A stretch of DNA of 64,000 nucleotides, taken from Bacteroidota bacterium. Its GTDB lineage: Bacteria > Bacteroidota > Bacteroidia > B-17B0 > Aurantibacillaceae. Position 1 is the stretch's first letter; the number at the start of each line of letters is the position of its first letter. The stretch is from positions 7,182-71,181 of the forward strand of contig JADJFB010000036.1 in assembly GCA_016708845.1 (NCBI GenBank). The letters run 5' to 3'. Positions 56,638 through 64,000 of this stretch are shown one piece after another. A program made the position numbers and the translations under genes. The notes under the pieces were generated by a model. That model saw only the letters and a program-made list of their open reading frames with translations. It was not told where the DNA came from and did no database searches.

Positions 56638-58125
56638 TTAAATTTCTTTACGCATTCTAGCAACGGGTATGTCTAATTGCTCACGGTATTTTGCAACGGT
56701 ACGGCGAGCGATGTTGTATTTCTTTTCTTTTAAAATTTCGCAAAGCGCATCATCCGTTAACGGCTTCTTTTTATCTTCGTTAGAGATACATTCTTGTAAT
56801 ATTTTTTTCACCTCTCTAGTACTTACTTCTTCTCCGCCATCAGTACTTAAAGATTCAGAGAAAAATGTTTTTAATAAAAACGTACCATAAGGCGTTTGCA
56901 CATATTTACTATTTGCTACACGCGAAACCGTTGAAATATCTAAACCTACTTTATCAGCAATATCTTTTAAAATCATTGGTTTTAATTTAGATTCATCGCC
57001 CGTAGCAAAATACTCTTGTTGATATTCCATGATACAGTGCATAGACACTAACATGGTTTGATGGCGTTGTTGCAGTGCTTCAATAAACCATTGAGCCGAT
57101 TCAATTTTTCCTTTTACAAAAGAACCAGCTTCTTTAATAGATTTTTCCTTAGCACGCGAATACTCTTTTAGCATCTCGATATAATCGGCACTAATTTTTA
57201 ATTCAGGTAAATTACGTTGGTTAATGCTTAACTCTGGGATACCATCTACCACACTAATATTAAAGTCGGGCACTACTTCCGACATTTGTCCTTTATTATC
57301 TCCTTCGGAGTTTCCTGGACGTGGATTAAGGTGTGTTATCTCTGCAATGATGTCTTTTAAATCATCATCTTCAATATCTAACTTACGTATAATTTTATCG
57401 TAGTGTTTTTTAGAAAATTCATCCATCATGGTTTTCACCACTTCAATTGCTAAATGCGTTTCTTTAGCTTTAACTGGTTTTCTTTCGAGTTGTATTAACA
57501 AACATTCTTGTAATGTTCTTGCTCCAACACCTGCTGGATCAAATTCTTGTATCGTTTTTAAAACTTCTTCTAATTCTTCTTTCGTTGTATTTGTGTTTTG
57601 AGAAAACGCTAAGTCATCCACAATTAAATCCAAGTCTCGGCGAATATATCCGTCTTCATCAATACAACCAATTAAATATAATCCAATAGAAAATTGTTTT
57701 TCGGTTAAATCTCTTAATCCTAATTGTTCTTCTAATTGTGAATGAAAATCTGGACCTTCCACAACTACTGTTTGAAACACTTCATCGTCGGCACTTCTAT
57801 TGGATATCTCGTATTTGTAAGCATCTAAATCGCCAGCATCCATGTAATCTTCTAGCTCATAGCCGTCATCGATTTTATCAACTTCTTTTTCCTCGTAATC
57901 GCTTACTTCTTCCGAATCTGAATTATCAACCTCATCGTATTCGTTCTCCACTTCTTCTGAATCAGATAAACTATCGTCTTCTTCTAAAGCTGGATTTAAC
58001 TCAAGCTCTTCTTTAATTCTTTGTTCTAGAGCAACAGTAGGCAACTGCAACAACTTCATTAATTGAATTTGCTGCGGCGACAATTTTTGTAATAACTTTA
58101 AATGTTGCGTTTGCTTAAGTGCCAT
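56638..58125 (-). CDS. rpoN: RNA polymerase sigma-54 factor RpoN
   Basis: Sigma-54, about 495 residues. The activator-interacting N terminus is Gln/Leu-rich (MALKQTQHLKLLQKLSPQQI) and is followed by an acidic linker (about residues 50-115). The core-binding and HTH regions follow (DIADKVGLDISTVSRVANSK), and the RpoN box is present as ARRTVAKYRE near the end. I use the ATG at 58125 because the upstream start at 58176 lies inside a terminator hairpin and adds an unrelated N terminus. Sigma-54 needs an activator ATPase, which is not in this window. Confidence 0.95.
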   Translation of the reverse strand: MALKQTQHLKLLQKLSPQQIQLMKLLQLPTVALEQRIKEELELNPALEEDDSLSDSEEVENEYDEVDNSDSEEVSDYEEKEVDKIDDGYELEDYMDAGDLDAYKYEISNRSADDEVFQTVVVEGPDFHSQLEEQLGLRDLTEKQFSIGLYLIGCIDEDGYIRRDLDLIVDDLAFSQNTNTTKEELEEVLKTIQEFDPAGVGARTLQECLLIQLERKPVKAKETHLAIEVVKTMMDEFSKKHYDKIIRKLDIEDDDLKDIIAEITHLNPRPGNSEGDNKGQMSEVVPDFNISVVDGIPELSINQRNLPELKISADYIEMLKEYSRAKEKSIKEAGSFVKGKIESAQWFIEALQQRHQTMLVSMHCIMEYQQEYFATGDESKLKPMILKDIADKVGLDISTVSRVANSKYVQTPYGTFLLKTFFSESLSTDGGEEVSTREVKKILQECISNEDKKKPLTDDALCEILKEKKYNIARRTVAKYREQLDIPVARMRKEI

Positions 58126-58144
58126 AATACTGAAGCAAATATAC

Positions 58145-58174
58145 AAAAAGAGCCACGAATAATTTTCGTGGCTC
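58145..58174 (-). terminator. Intrinsic terminator upstream of rpoN
   Basis: A 10-bp stem (58150-58159 with 58165-58174, GAGCCACGAA), then five T on the minus strand. It ends the DUF420-containing operon before rpoN. Confidence 0.83.
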
Positions 58175-58194
58175 ATAACTAATTTTTAATTAAA

Positions 58195-58794
58195 TTAATA
58201 GTTATAGTATGGGGAAATCATGGCATAAACCACAACGCCTGTGATAGTGACATATAGCCAAATTGGGTAACTAAAACGTGTAATTTTTTTATGCTTTACT
58301 CTGTCGTCTTTTAAAGCATAATAAAACGATAATAAAATCATTGGCAATACAATCACCGCTAAAAATATATGGCTTAATAAGATTACCAAATAAATTGGTC
58401 TAATACCTGAAACTAAAGCCAATTCTGTTTGCTCTAAAACTTCATTATGATTAACATCTCCAAATTTTGTGTCAGGAATAACATAATGTGCGGTTACATA
58501 AGAAATTAAAAACAAGGATGATAATAAAAAAGCGGTTAGGTTTAATTTTTTATGTAACTCAATGTTTCTTTTTTTTATGGCCCATAACGAAGCGACTAAT
58601 AACAAACTACAAGAGCCGTTTAAAAAAGCATTAAGCATTGGTAGTTTGTAAATAAAGGATGGAAAAGTATCAGGAACAGGAATTAATTTTTGATTTAAAA
58701 CAACAACAACAACGCAAATTAATGCGCTCACTGCTAATACAATTTTAAAAACTGTTTTATCATTTTGTTTACTTAGTACTGATTGTGTGTCCAT
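58195..58794 (-). CDS. DUF420 membrane protein
   Basis: A 199-residue inner-membrane protein with about five helices. The DUF420 pattern is visible: LPMLNAFLNGSCSLLLVASL, IELHKKLNLTAFLLS, TAHYVIPD and the histidine of LLSHIFLAVIVLP. DUF420 proteins (CtaM/YozB-like) are linked to maturation of cytochrome oxidases in some bacteria, with histidines possibly binding metal. No oxidase genes are adjacent here. It lies 1 bp downstream of the dehydratase gene on the minus strand, so it is probably transcribed with the lipid-type genes. Confidence 0.82.
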   Translation of the reverse strand: MDTQSVLSKQNDKTVFKIVLAVSALICVVVVVLNQKLIPVPDTFPSFIYKLPMLNAFLNGSCSLLLVASLWAIKKRNIELHKKLNLTAFLLSSLFLISYVTAHYVIPDTKFGDVNHNEVLEQTELALVSGIRPIYLVILLSHIFLAVIVLPMILLSFYYALKDDRVKHKKITRFSYPIWLYVTITGVVVYAMISPYYNY

Positions 58795-58795
58795 T

Positions 58796-59176
58796 TTAGC
58801 GTGTTATAAATGTTCCTTTAAATTTTGTAAAGATAGTGTTTTCAAAAAACAATTGAGCGTCCACTACATATTGATTTTCTGTTGTTGTGTGTTTTATTTC
58901 TACATTAAAAGTGGGATTTTGCGTAGGAATAATCATACCAGTAAACTTAATGTTACTGCCTACGGTTAATGTTAAGTTTTTTCCAATCGCTTCTTGCAAT
59001 AATTCTTTAATAAGTTGCGTTTGACAAACACCTGGCATTACGGGCATTTGTTCGAAGTGACCTTTAAAAATATCGTGGCCGGCATTTAACTTAATGGTAG
59101 CCGCAATGGTTGAATCATCTGCTTTATTGGATGTTTCTACTGTATAAAAATCGTTTAGCAAAAAAGTATCTGTCAT
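58796..59176 (-). CDS. 3-hydroxyacyl-ACP dehydratase-like hotdog protein
   Basis: A 126-residue hotdog-fold protein of the FabZ/FabA-like dehydratase group. The catalytic histidine region is GHFEQMPVMPGVCQ, with His in GHF as in FabZ. The usual active-site Glu/Asp of FabZ (HGVLIVE-type) is replaced by QTQLIKEL, so activity on acyl-ACP is likely but not proven. Such stand-alone dehydratases are typical members of aryl-polyene and flexirubin loci. Its ATG is 1 bp after the lipoprotein stop, in an operon of thioesterase, LolA-like, lipoprotein and dehydratase. Confidence 0.8.
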   Translation of the reverse strand: MTDTFLLNDFYTVETSNKADDSTIAATIKLNAGHDIFKGHFEQMPVMPGVCQTQLIKELLQEAIGKNLTLTVGSNIKFTGMIIPTQNPTFNVEIKHTTTENQYVVDAQLFFENTIFTKFKGTFITR

Positions 59177-59177
59177 G

Positions 59178-59828
59178 TTATTCGTCTATTTTATTAAGTT
59201 CGGTTTTAATTTTTATAAGTCCGAACTGCGTGCATTTAATCTGAGTATAGGTGTTTGTTTCGGTGTCAAATTTATAACTTATAAAACATGATTTTCTGTT
59301 TTTATTAAATATGTTTTGAGAAGAAATCCCTTTTAAAGAATCGGCAATAATGTATCTGTGTTTATATCCCTCTAAATCATAATACGATTTAACTTTTTTG
59401 TTGCTACAATGTCCGGCATTTTTATCAAAAACATCCAACAAAAACATTTGTTTAAAATTAGATAACAATGCTTTTATTAATGTTGGCTTATTTAATGGTT
59501 CAAATACATAGGCCGCGTTCATCTCATTATTTTTCCACTCAAAATCAAACATTTTCATACCGATTTCAGTTACAAAAATAATGTGTGTAGAAACAGAATC
59601 CGTTTGTTTAACGATAATGATGCCTGTTAAATGATTTTTTAAAACATCAATAGAGCCTTTGTACTTTGTCGCTTTAGTTTTGTTTAAAACTGACTCAAAG
59701 GCTGTGTTTGTAATAACAACGCGATTGCATTGTTTTGGGTTTTTAAATTTAGAAATACGACAAGAAACAAAAAAGCTAAATAGAAAAAAACTACTTAACA
59801 ATAAATATGGTTTCCGCAATTGGCGCAT
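59178..59828 (-). CDS. Putative lipoprotein of an aryl-polyene-like locus
   Basis: A 216-residue exported protein with a lipobox-like end of the signal sequence (FFVSC, Cys23), suggesting lipidation. The mature part is basic with no recognised motif. In aryl-polyene and flexirubin gene sets a lipoprotein gene usually follows a LolA-like gene, as it does here, so I infer a role in moving or anchoring the lipid product. The gene overlaps the end of the LolA-like gene by 38 bp, a sign of translational coupling. Confidence 0.68.
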   Translation of the reverse strand: MRQLRKPYLLLSSFFLFSFFVSCRISKFKNPKQCNRVVITNTAFESVLNKTKATKYKGSIDVLKNHLTGIIIVKQTDSVSTHIIFVTEIGMKMFDFEWKNNEMNAAYVFEPLNKPTLIKALLSNFKQMFLLDVFDKNAGHCSNKKVKSYYDLEGYKHRYIIADSLKGISSQNIFNKNRKSCFISYKFDTETNTYTQIKCTQFGLIKIKTELNKIDE

Positions 59829-60411
59829 TTAATTTTTTGTTGGTAAAATCAAGCAACGTTAAATCCTCGTTGCTTTCGATCATTTCCATTTTAGCCACCG
59901 AAGTTACGGTTTTATCAAAATACAAATTGATTTTTTTGAAAGAATCTTTCATGTTTTTTACCTGAGGTATGAGTTCTAATTTATAGTATTTATCGCTTTC
60001 AAAATAACTCGTTTTAAACTTGTTTGATTTAAAAATGGTGCCTTGCACGCAAGACAGCATGATGTCATTAATTTCCTTAAACACCTTATTGCTGTTCATG
60101 TCGTACTTGGTTGTTTTCTTCTCGTCTTTAATAATGACTTTATCTTTATTAATCACGATTAAATATTTTGATGGTGTGTTGTATTCCCAGCGTAATAAAT
60201 TTTCTTTTTTAAATACAAAATGCCCCTTGCTAATAATTTTTTCGGACAACATGCTTAAGTTTTTTTCTTGCGTAAAATCCGACTCAATGGATGTTGTAGC
60301 CTTACTCATGCTTTCAATTTTTTGCTTCAAAGCACTAGTGTCTTTAACCGTTTTAAAGACTTGAGAAAAACTAATAATGGGAAATAATATGAAAATAAGC
60401 GTTTTGTACAT
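59791..60411 (-). CDS. LolA-like outer-membrane lipoprotein carrier protein
   Basis: A 206-residue periplasmic protein of the LolA fold. The signal peptide ends ISFSQ (residue 16). It has the typical early motif ESDFTQEKNLSMLSEKIISKG and the following KKENLLRWEYNTPSKYLIV (LRW.Y..P). Canonical LolA moves lipoproteins through the periplasm. Copies within aryl-polyene-like loci are thought to carry the lipid product or a dedicated lipoprotein instead. Here it lies between the thioesterase and the lipoprotein, which supports the second role. Confidence 0.82.
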   Translation of the reverse strand: MYKTLIFILFPIISFSQVFKTVKDTSALKQKIESMSKATTSIESDFTQEKNLSMLSEKIISKGHFVFKKENLLRWEYNTPSKYLIVINKDKVIIKDEKKTTKYDMNSNKVFKEINDIMLSCVQGTIFKSNKFKTSYFESDKYYKLELIPQVKNMKDSFKKINLYFDKTVTSVAKMEMIESNEDLTLLDFTNKKLNAPIAETIFIVK

Positions 60412-60466
60412 AGTTCAAAAGTAGAAAATAGTTGTTGAAATTAATGCTCCTTTTTGTTAAGAAACA

Positions 60467-60889
60467 TTAAGAAGATAATCCCCATTTTTTCTTCCAAGAT
60501 TCTATAAATGGAGGAACAGTAATATATAGTTCCTTGGTAATAGGAGCCATAAATACCTGTGTGCTTCTTCCTGTGCAGGCCACAAAACCATGTTTTACAC
60601 TTATCACTTGATATTCAAATATTAATTTAGCAGCTGGCGTATCAATTAGGGTGGTTTCAATTCTCACACTATCACCATACTCCAACACTCTTTTAAAATT
60701 TACTTGTAAATCTACTAAAGGTACTGCTAACTGGCCATGTTCAAATATATCCATGTATCCTAAGCCATACTGTTTACCAAAAGCTTCTCGTCCGTCTTCA
60801 AAATAACGAACATAATGCCCATGCCACACTACTCTTAAAGAATCTACTTCACTAAATTTAATATCATGTTCTATTGTGTTTTTTAACAT
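60467..60889 (-). CDS. YbgC/4HBT-type acyl-CoA thioesterase
   Basis: A 140-residue hotdog thioesterase. The 4-hydroxybenzoyl-CoA thioesterase pattern is present: the catalytic segment FSEVDSLRVVWHGHYVRYFEDGREAFG has the Asp position after SEV and WHGHYVRYFE. It cleaves acyl thioesters. It is first in the operon with a LolA-like protein, a lipoprotein and a dehydratase, a set resembling the accessory part of aryl-polyene or flexirubin biosynthesis. A -7 box ends 5 nt before its ATG. Confidence 0.85.
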   Translation of the reverse strand: MLKNTIEHDIKFSEVDSLRVVWHGHYVRYFEDGREAFGKQYGLGYMDIFEHGQLAVPLVDLQVNFKRVLEYGDSVRIETTLIDTPAAKLIFEYQVISVKHGFVACTGRSTQVFMAPITKELYITVPPFIESWKKKWGLSS

Positions 60890-60893
60890 GTTT

Positions 60894-60901
60894 CAAAGAT
60901 A
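60894..60901 (-). promoter_or_regulatory. -7 box TATCTTTG, near-leaderless, for the thioesterase operon
   Basis: An exact TAnnTTTG match on the minus strand whose last base is 5 nt from the ATG at 60889. Transcription would start at or next to the start codon. Confidence 0.5.
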
Positions 60902-61017
60902 GAATGTTTTTTAATTAAAATGATATAGGAACATTTATCATGCATTTTTTCCATTCATATTTCAAATTGTCCATCTGTTAATTTTGTTAAAACTAGCCCA
61001 AAAACAGTGTTCATATG

Positions 61018-61049
61018 TTTGTTTTCGAATTTTTGTTTCGTTATATTTG
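61018..61049 (+). promoter_or_regulatory. Promoter of the first tandem T9SS gene
   Basis: TTTG (61018-61021) and TATATTTG (61042-61049) are 20 nt apart, a full consensus match. It places the transcription start near 61055, so the real start codon must be the ATG at 61078. Confidence 0.72.
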
Positions 61050-61077
61050 TAAGACAATTAACTATAAAATTATAAAC

Positions 61078-62463
61078 ATGAAAAAAATTTACTCTTTAGC
61101 CCTTGCTAGTATTGCCCTTTTCGGGACAATGTCGGCACAACAAAACCCATTTGAAACAAATGGTGGCAGACAAAAGGCTGTTTTAGCTCCTAATGCAAAA
61201 TTACCTTATTCCAAAGTAGTTAGCACTACTAATAGTAATAACAATGCTTCAAAAACTACTGCAGTGTGGAGACGCCAGGTTGAACCAATTGGAGATATTA
61301 TGACAAATAAAGGTTTGCTTTTAGATGGAAGTGCGTCAGCAAATCAAGATTTATTCTTATCTGGAATTTTTATGGATTCTACTGTTCGTCTTAGTTCTCC
61401 AACGTCAACTCGTAATATTAGTGATATCTTGACTGGTACAGTGTTAGATTTAAAATCTACATTATTAGATCCAAGTTTTACTCAAATTGTAACAAGTGCT
61501 GATCCTTTTGGAATTGATACTGTTTTTATTCCTGCTTCATACGTAAAAGTAACACCAGCAATTGATACTGTATATATGTGGTTAGCTTGGGGTGATACAA
61601 CTATGACAACTGGTGCAACACCTGTTTGGACAAAAAGCACAACTGCAAGTTACTGGGTTGCTCCATTATCATCATGGAGAACTAATGTAATTGGTTCAAG
61701 AGTTACTGGTGCAATCGGTGCTCCTGGTAACAAAGTAAGATCTAATGCTCCAGCAGCGAACAGAATGTTAGTAAAATACGTTTTACAACCAGATGATTCT
61801 GTTGCTGTATCAGGTCGTTTTAAATATATTACAATTCCTTTGCCATCTGCTGCTGCTATTCCTGCAAATGCTTTAGTAAACTGTTTCTTTACATTTGTTC
61901 CAGGTGCAGCGTATGCTTCTAATGATTGTATTTACAGCTTTTCTGGCGCTACTGTTCCACAAAATCAAAACGGTATGGCTTATATTGTTTGGGGTCAAAC
62001 AAATCCTGCTTTAACTGCATTAGCAGATTATGTAGATCATCAAGTGGATTTAGATGGTTATAACATGGGTTCTACTTATGGCAAGGAACAAAGACACGCT
62101 TCATATCCAGCTCAATATCGTACCAACTTATTTGGTGATGTTGCTTCTGCTCCAGCAATAGTTTATTCTGTGTTCGGAGGAGCTACTGGAGTTTCTAAAA
62201 TTGAGAAAGAAACTGCTTCTTTAAGCCAGAACATGCCAAACCCTTTCACTAAAGAATCTGTTGTAAGATATACTTTAGCTAAAGATGTTAACTCTGCTTT
62301 ATTTACAGTTACTGACATCATGGGTCGTGTTATCACTTCTGAAAAAGTTGCTACAACTACAGGATCTCACTCTGTTAAATTAGCTGCTTATGCTGCAGGT
62401 GTATACTACTATTCTTTAAATGTAGATGGTGTAGTTACAACTAAAAAAATGATTGTAGAATAA
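61078..62463 (+). CDS. Secreted protein with T9SS type A sorting domain (tandem copy 1)
   Basis: A 461-residue exported protein. The start is ATG 61078 (MKKIYSLALASIALFGTMSAQ, a clear signal peptide). An upstream ATG at 61015 lies before the promoter and is rejected. The central region is Ser/Thr/Ala-rich and has no motif I recognise. The C terminus is a type A sorting domain: SQNMPNPFTKESVVRYTL, VTDIMGRVI, AAGVYYYSL and the terminal KKMIVE. The neighbouring gene at 62567 encodes a diverged paralogue with nearly the same C terminus. The full promoter and regular codon use suggest strong expression. Confidence 0.82.
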   Translation: MKKIYSLALASIALFGTMSAQQNPFETNGGRQKAVLAPNAKLPYSKVVSTTNSNNNASKTTAVWRRQVEPIGDIMTNKGLLLDGSASANQDLFLSGIFMDSTVRLSSPTSTRNISDILTGTVLDLKSTLLDPSFTQIVTSADPFGIDTVFIPASYVKVTPAIDTVYMWLAWGDTTMTTGATPVWTKSTTASYWVAPLSSWRTNVIGSRVTGAIGAPGNKVRSNAPAANRMLVKYVLQPDDSVAVSGRFKYITIPLPSAAAIPANALVNCFFTFVPGAAYASNDCIYSFSGATVPQNQNGMAYIVWGQTNPALTALADYVDHQVDLDGYNMGSTYGKEQRHASYPAQYRTNLFGDVASAPAIVYSVFGGATGVSKIEKETASLSQNMPNPFTKESVVRYTLAKDVNSALFTVTDIMGRVITSEKVATTTGSHSVKLAAYAAGVYYYSLNVDGVVTTKKMIVE

Positions 62464-62482
62464 TCACTACTTATTTTGCTTG

Positions 62483-62513
62483 AAAGCCACCTGTTTAACA
62501 GGTGGCTTTTTTT
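62483..62513 (+). terminator. Intrinsic terminator between the tandem T9SS genes
   Basis: An 11-bp stem (62483-62493 with 62499-62509, core GCCACCTG), then a T run. It overlaps a false upstream start of the second gene at 62480. Confidence 0.88.
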
Positions 62514-62529
62514 ATTCCTTCATTTTTAG

Positions 62530-62537
62530 TATATTTG
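62530..62537 (+). promoter_or_regulatory. -7 box TATATTTG for the second tandem gene
   Basis: An exact TAnnTTTG match, 29 nt before the ATG at 62567. The same octamer is used by the first copy. The -33 region is T-rich without a clear TTG. Confidence 0.5.
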
Positions 62538-62566
62538 ATATAGTATTCATTTTTAAACTTATTATT

Positions 62567-63187
62567 ATGAAAAAAATTTACTCGTTAATCTGTTCGCTTT
62601 CAATAGGATCTGTTATGCTGGCTCAAAGCCCCGCTAACACCATGTATGAAAGTACAAGTGATTTAATTCCTACAGCAAAAAAAATTCCTACTAAGGGTGG
62701 TTTAAAGGTTTCAGCCACAGGTTTTGCTGGTCGTTTTGACCCAGCTTATAGTGTTATGACAATAAACGGTGTGCAAGATGCAGAAATTGCAGGAGGTTCT
62801 GCAGGTACAAAAGTTGGCATGTTTGTTACTGGTACTAATTGTGATTCTACATTAACTACCTGTTTTAGTACTACTAGCAATTATATTACTACCCATAAAT
62901 TTGGGATGAACTTTGATCCAATTTACAGTATTGCTCATGACCAAGTAAATTTTGCTCCACTATTAACTATGACGGAAACCATGTTTTTAGACACTGTTTG
63001 GGTTGGGAATTTTTACCAAAGAGTAACAAACTTTAATGATACCTTATTGGTTGAAATTGTTTGGGGAGACTCATCAAACACTGCCGTTTACGCACCTTTT
63101 TCGTTTGCGGCACCGAACAATTATATGGGAACGTTTTTAGGCCCAAAATTTAATACTTCTGCTTTACAGGGCAACACTTCTTTTTAA
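62567..63187 (+). CDS. Secreted T9SS protein, tandem copy 2, N-terminal part (frameshifted)
   Basis: The N-terminal part of a protein of about 446 residues paralogous to the preceding gene. The start ATG 62567 gives MKKIYSLICSLSIGSVMLAQ, a signal peptide. The upstream ATG at 62480 lies in a terminator and is rejected. The frame ends in TAA at 63185-63187 after NTSF. One more T in the five-T run (63181-63185) would give NTSFLTAPALNKKVIKYVL and continue to the end, matching the VKYVLQPDDS region of the paralogue. Confidence 0.78.
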   Translation: MKKIYSLICSLSIGSVMLAQSPANTMYESTSDLIPTAKKIPTKGGLKVSATGFAGRFDPAYSVMTINGVQDAEIAGGSAGTKVGMFVTGTNCDSTLTTCFSTTSNYITTHKFGMNFDPIYSIAHDQVNFAPLLTMTETMFLDTVWVGNFYQRVTNFNDTLLVEIVWGDSSNTAVYAPFSFAAPNNYMGTFLGPKFNTSALQGNTSF

Positions 63188-63906
63188 CCGCTCCCGCATT
63201 AAACAAAAAAGTAATTAAATATGTTTTAACGGCTGCTGATACAACCTTAACTAATAATACTGGTTACATTCCTGTTGTGGTAAATGGCTCAGCTGGTCAA
63301 ATGATTCCAGCAGGAAGCATCGTATCTGCAGTAGCAACATTTATACCTGGCGAACCCAATGTGCCTGTTGGTGCGGTTGCCTATAATCCTGGCGCTGGAG
63401 CTTCACCTCAAACAACTAACGGTATGGTAGCAAGGCTTTATGTACAAAATAGTCCTGCAACACCAGTAGCAACTCAAAATTGGTTTGATGATGTGGCTGT
63501 TGGAAAAAACCACACGGTTTATACTTTTAAAAGAGAGCGTTATGGAATGACTGGTGCTTTTCCAGGTTTAAGATCTTCATCTAGTCGTGCATATATGATG
63601 GATTTTTCTATCACAGTGCCTGTTCCACAATCCCTAAAAGAAATAGAAAAAATTGGGTTTAGTCTAGGTCAAAACACTCCTAATCCTTTTACTAATAACT
63701 CAACTATTAAATATGCTTTGTTAAAAGACGCTAATTCAGCTGTTTTTACAGTAACGGATGTTACAGGACGAATTATTTCTTCAGAAAAAGTTTCTTCAAA
63801 CACTGGTGCACATACTATTAATTTAGGAGCATATGCTTCAGGATTATACTACTATTCATTAAATGTTGACGGAAACGTTTCAACTAAAAAAATGATTGTA
63901 GAATAA
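63188..63906 (+). CDS. Secreted T9SS protein, tandem copy 2, C-terminal part
   Basis: The rest of the paralogue after the frameshift. The frame reads TAPALNKKVIKYVLTAADTT from about 63188, and an in-frame start-like codon exists only at 63277. It ends in a type A sorting domain: GQNTPNPFTNNSTIKYAL, VTDVTGRIISSEKV, ASGLYYYSLNVDG and KKMIVE, almost identical to copy 1. Without the N-terminal part it would have no signal peptide and could not be exported. Confidence 0.78.
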
Positions 63907-63926
63907 TCTATTCTATAAATAAAAAC

Positions 63927-63963
63927 AAAAAGCCCGCTCTACAAACATAGAGCGGGCTTTTTG
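63927..63963 (+). terminator. Intrinsic terminator of the second tandem gene
   Basis: A 15-bp stem (63927-63941 with 63948-63962, core AAGCCCGCTCT) with a 6-nt loop and a T-rich end. Confidence 0.9.
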
Positions 63964-64000
63964 TTGTATGATAATTCCTAAATTATTATGGTTGTTTTGT

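Noticed and set aside
58126..58176. N-terminal extension of RpoN
   Set aside because: It is encoded by the terminator stem of the previous operon. The family N terminus starts at 58125.
61015..61077. Upstream ATG giving a longer N terminus for the first tandem T9SS gene
   Set aside because: It lies before a complete consensus promoter, and the signal peptide begins at the ATG at 61078.
62480..62566. Upstream ATG giving a longer N terminus for the second tandem T9SS gene
   Set aside because: It starts inside a terminator hairpin and upstream of the -7 box. The signal peptide begins at 62567.
1..64000. Full reassignment of TGA to tryptophan (genetic code 4)
   Set aside because: Trp is coded by TGG throughout dozens of intact genes, only two internal TGA were found, and one gene ends in tandem TGA. 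A global code change is unlikely, although local read-through remains open.

Overview
The window comes from a low-GC, AT-rich member of the Bacteroidota, most likely Flavobacteriales or a close relative. I base this on type IX secretion (T9SS) cargo with type A and type B (CHU_C, gliding-motility-associated) C-terminal domains, PorP/SprF proteins, SprB-like repeats, a sufA-like/sufB/sufC/sufD/sufS operon, an exbB-exbD-exbD-tonB cluster, a DUF6427/DUF6341-like pair, and many promoters fitting the Bacteroidota -7 box TAnnTTTG. Shine-Dalgarno sites are not evident. I saw no rRNA, tRNA, CRISPR array, transposase or phage genes. I cannot name the genus.

Layout. 1-13.6 kb: a gene fragment at the left edge, a HerA-like ATPase (DUF853), a 1697-aa secreted adhesin, 3-hydroxyanthranilate dioxygenase, enoyl-CoA hydratase, an alpha/beta hydrolase, CysQ, FeoAB and a DUF6427-like membrane protein. 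13.6-24.3 kb: a surface module on the plus strand in the order adhesin, PorP/SprF, adhesin, PorP/SprF, PD40/OmpA protein. 24.6-28.0 kb: the TonB energising complex. 28.1-30.8 kb: a TPR protein and a PstS-like protein on the minus strand. 30.9-36.1 kb: the Suf iron-sulfur operon on the minus strand. 36.2-41.4 kb: a VOC protein, a GNAT, a flavin halogenase-like enzyme and an O-antigen ligase/polymerase. 41.4-53.7 kb: further T9SS cargo around lepA, including a SprB-like adhesin of about 2465 aa. 53.7-60.9 kb: fatty acid hydroxylase, GT-C/TPR protein, RpoN, DUF420, then a four-gene thioesterase/LolA/lipoprotein/dehydratase operon that resembles part of an aryl-polyene or flexirubin locus. 61-64 kb: two tandem paralogous T9SS type A proteins.

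The most striking feature is how many genes are broken by one base. There are five one-base frameshifts: two in the SBBP adhesin, and one each in a type A protein at 42 kb, in the giant adhesin directly after its ATG, and in a type A protein at 63 kb. All five lie in predicted T9SS-exported proteins, and four lie in runs of 4 to 8 identical bases. There are three in-frame stops: TGA in exbD, TGA at a likely Trp codon in the VOC gene, and TAA in the hydroxylase. Uncorrected sequencing errors are the simplest explanation. Phase variation of surface proteins is the interesting alternative. TGA ends only 2 of about 46 genes.

Functionally the region joins cell-surface building (T9SS cargo, PorP/SprF partners, O-antigen polymerisation, LolA-type export), nutrient energisation (TonB/ExbBD, FeoAB, a PstS-like protein) and Fe-S assembly. 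Small palindromic and low-complexity repeats of the intergenic type recur. One lies in frame inside sufS, and another makes up the signal peptides of both PorP/SprF genes.
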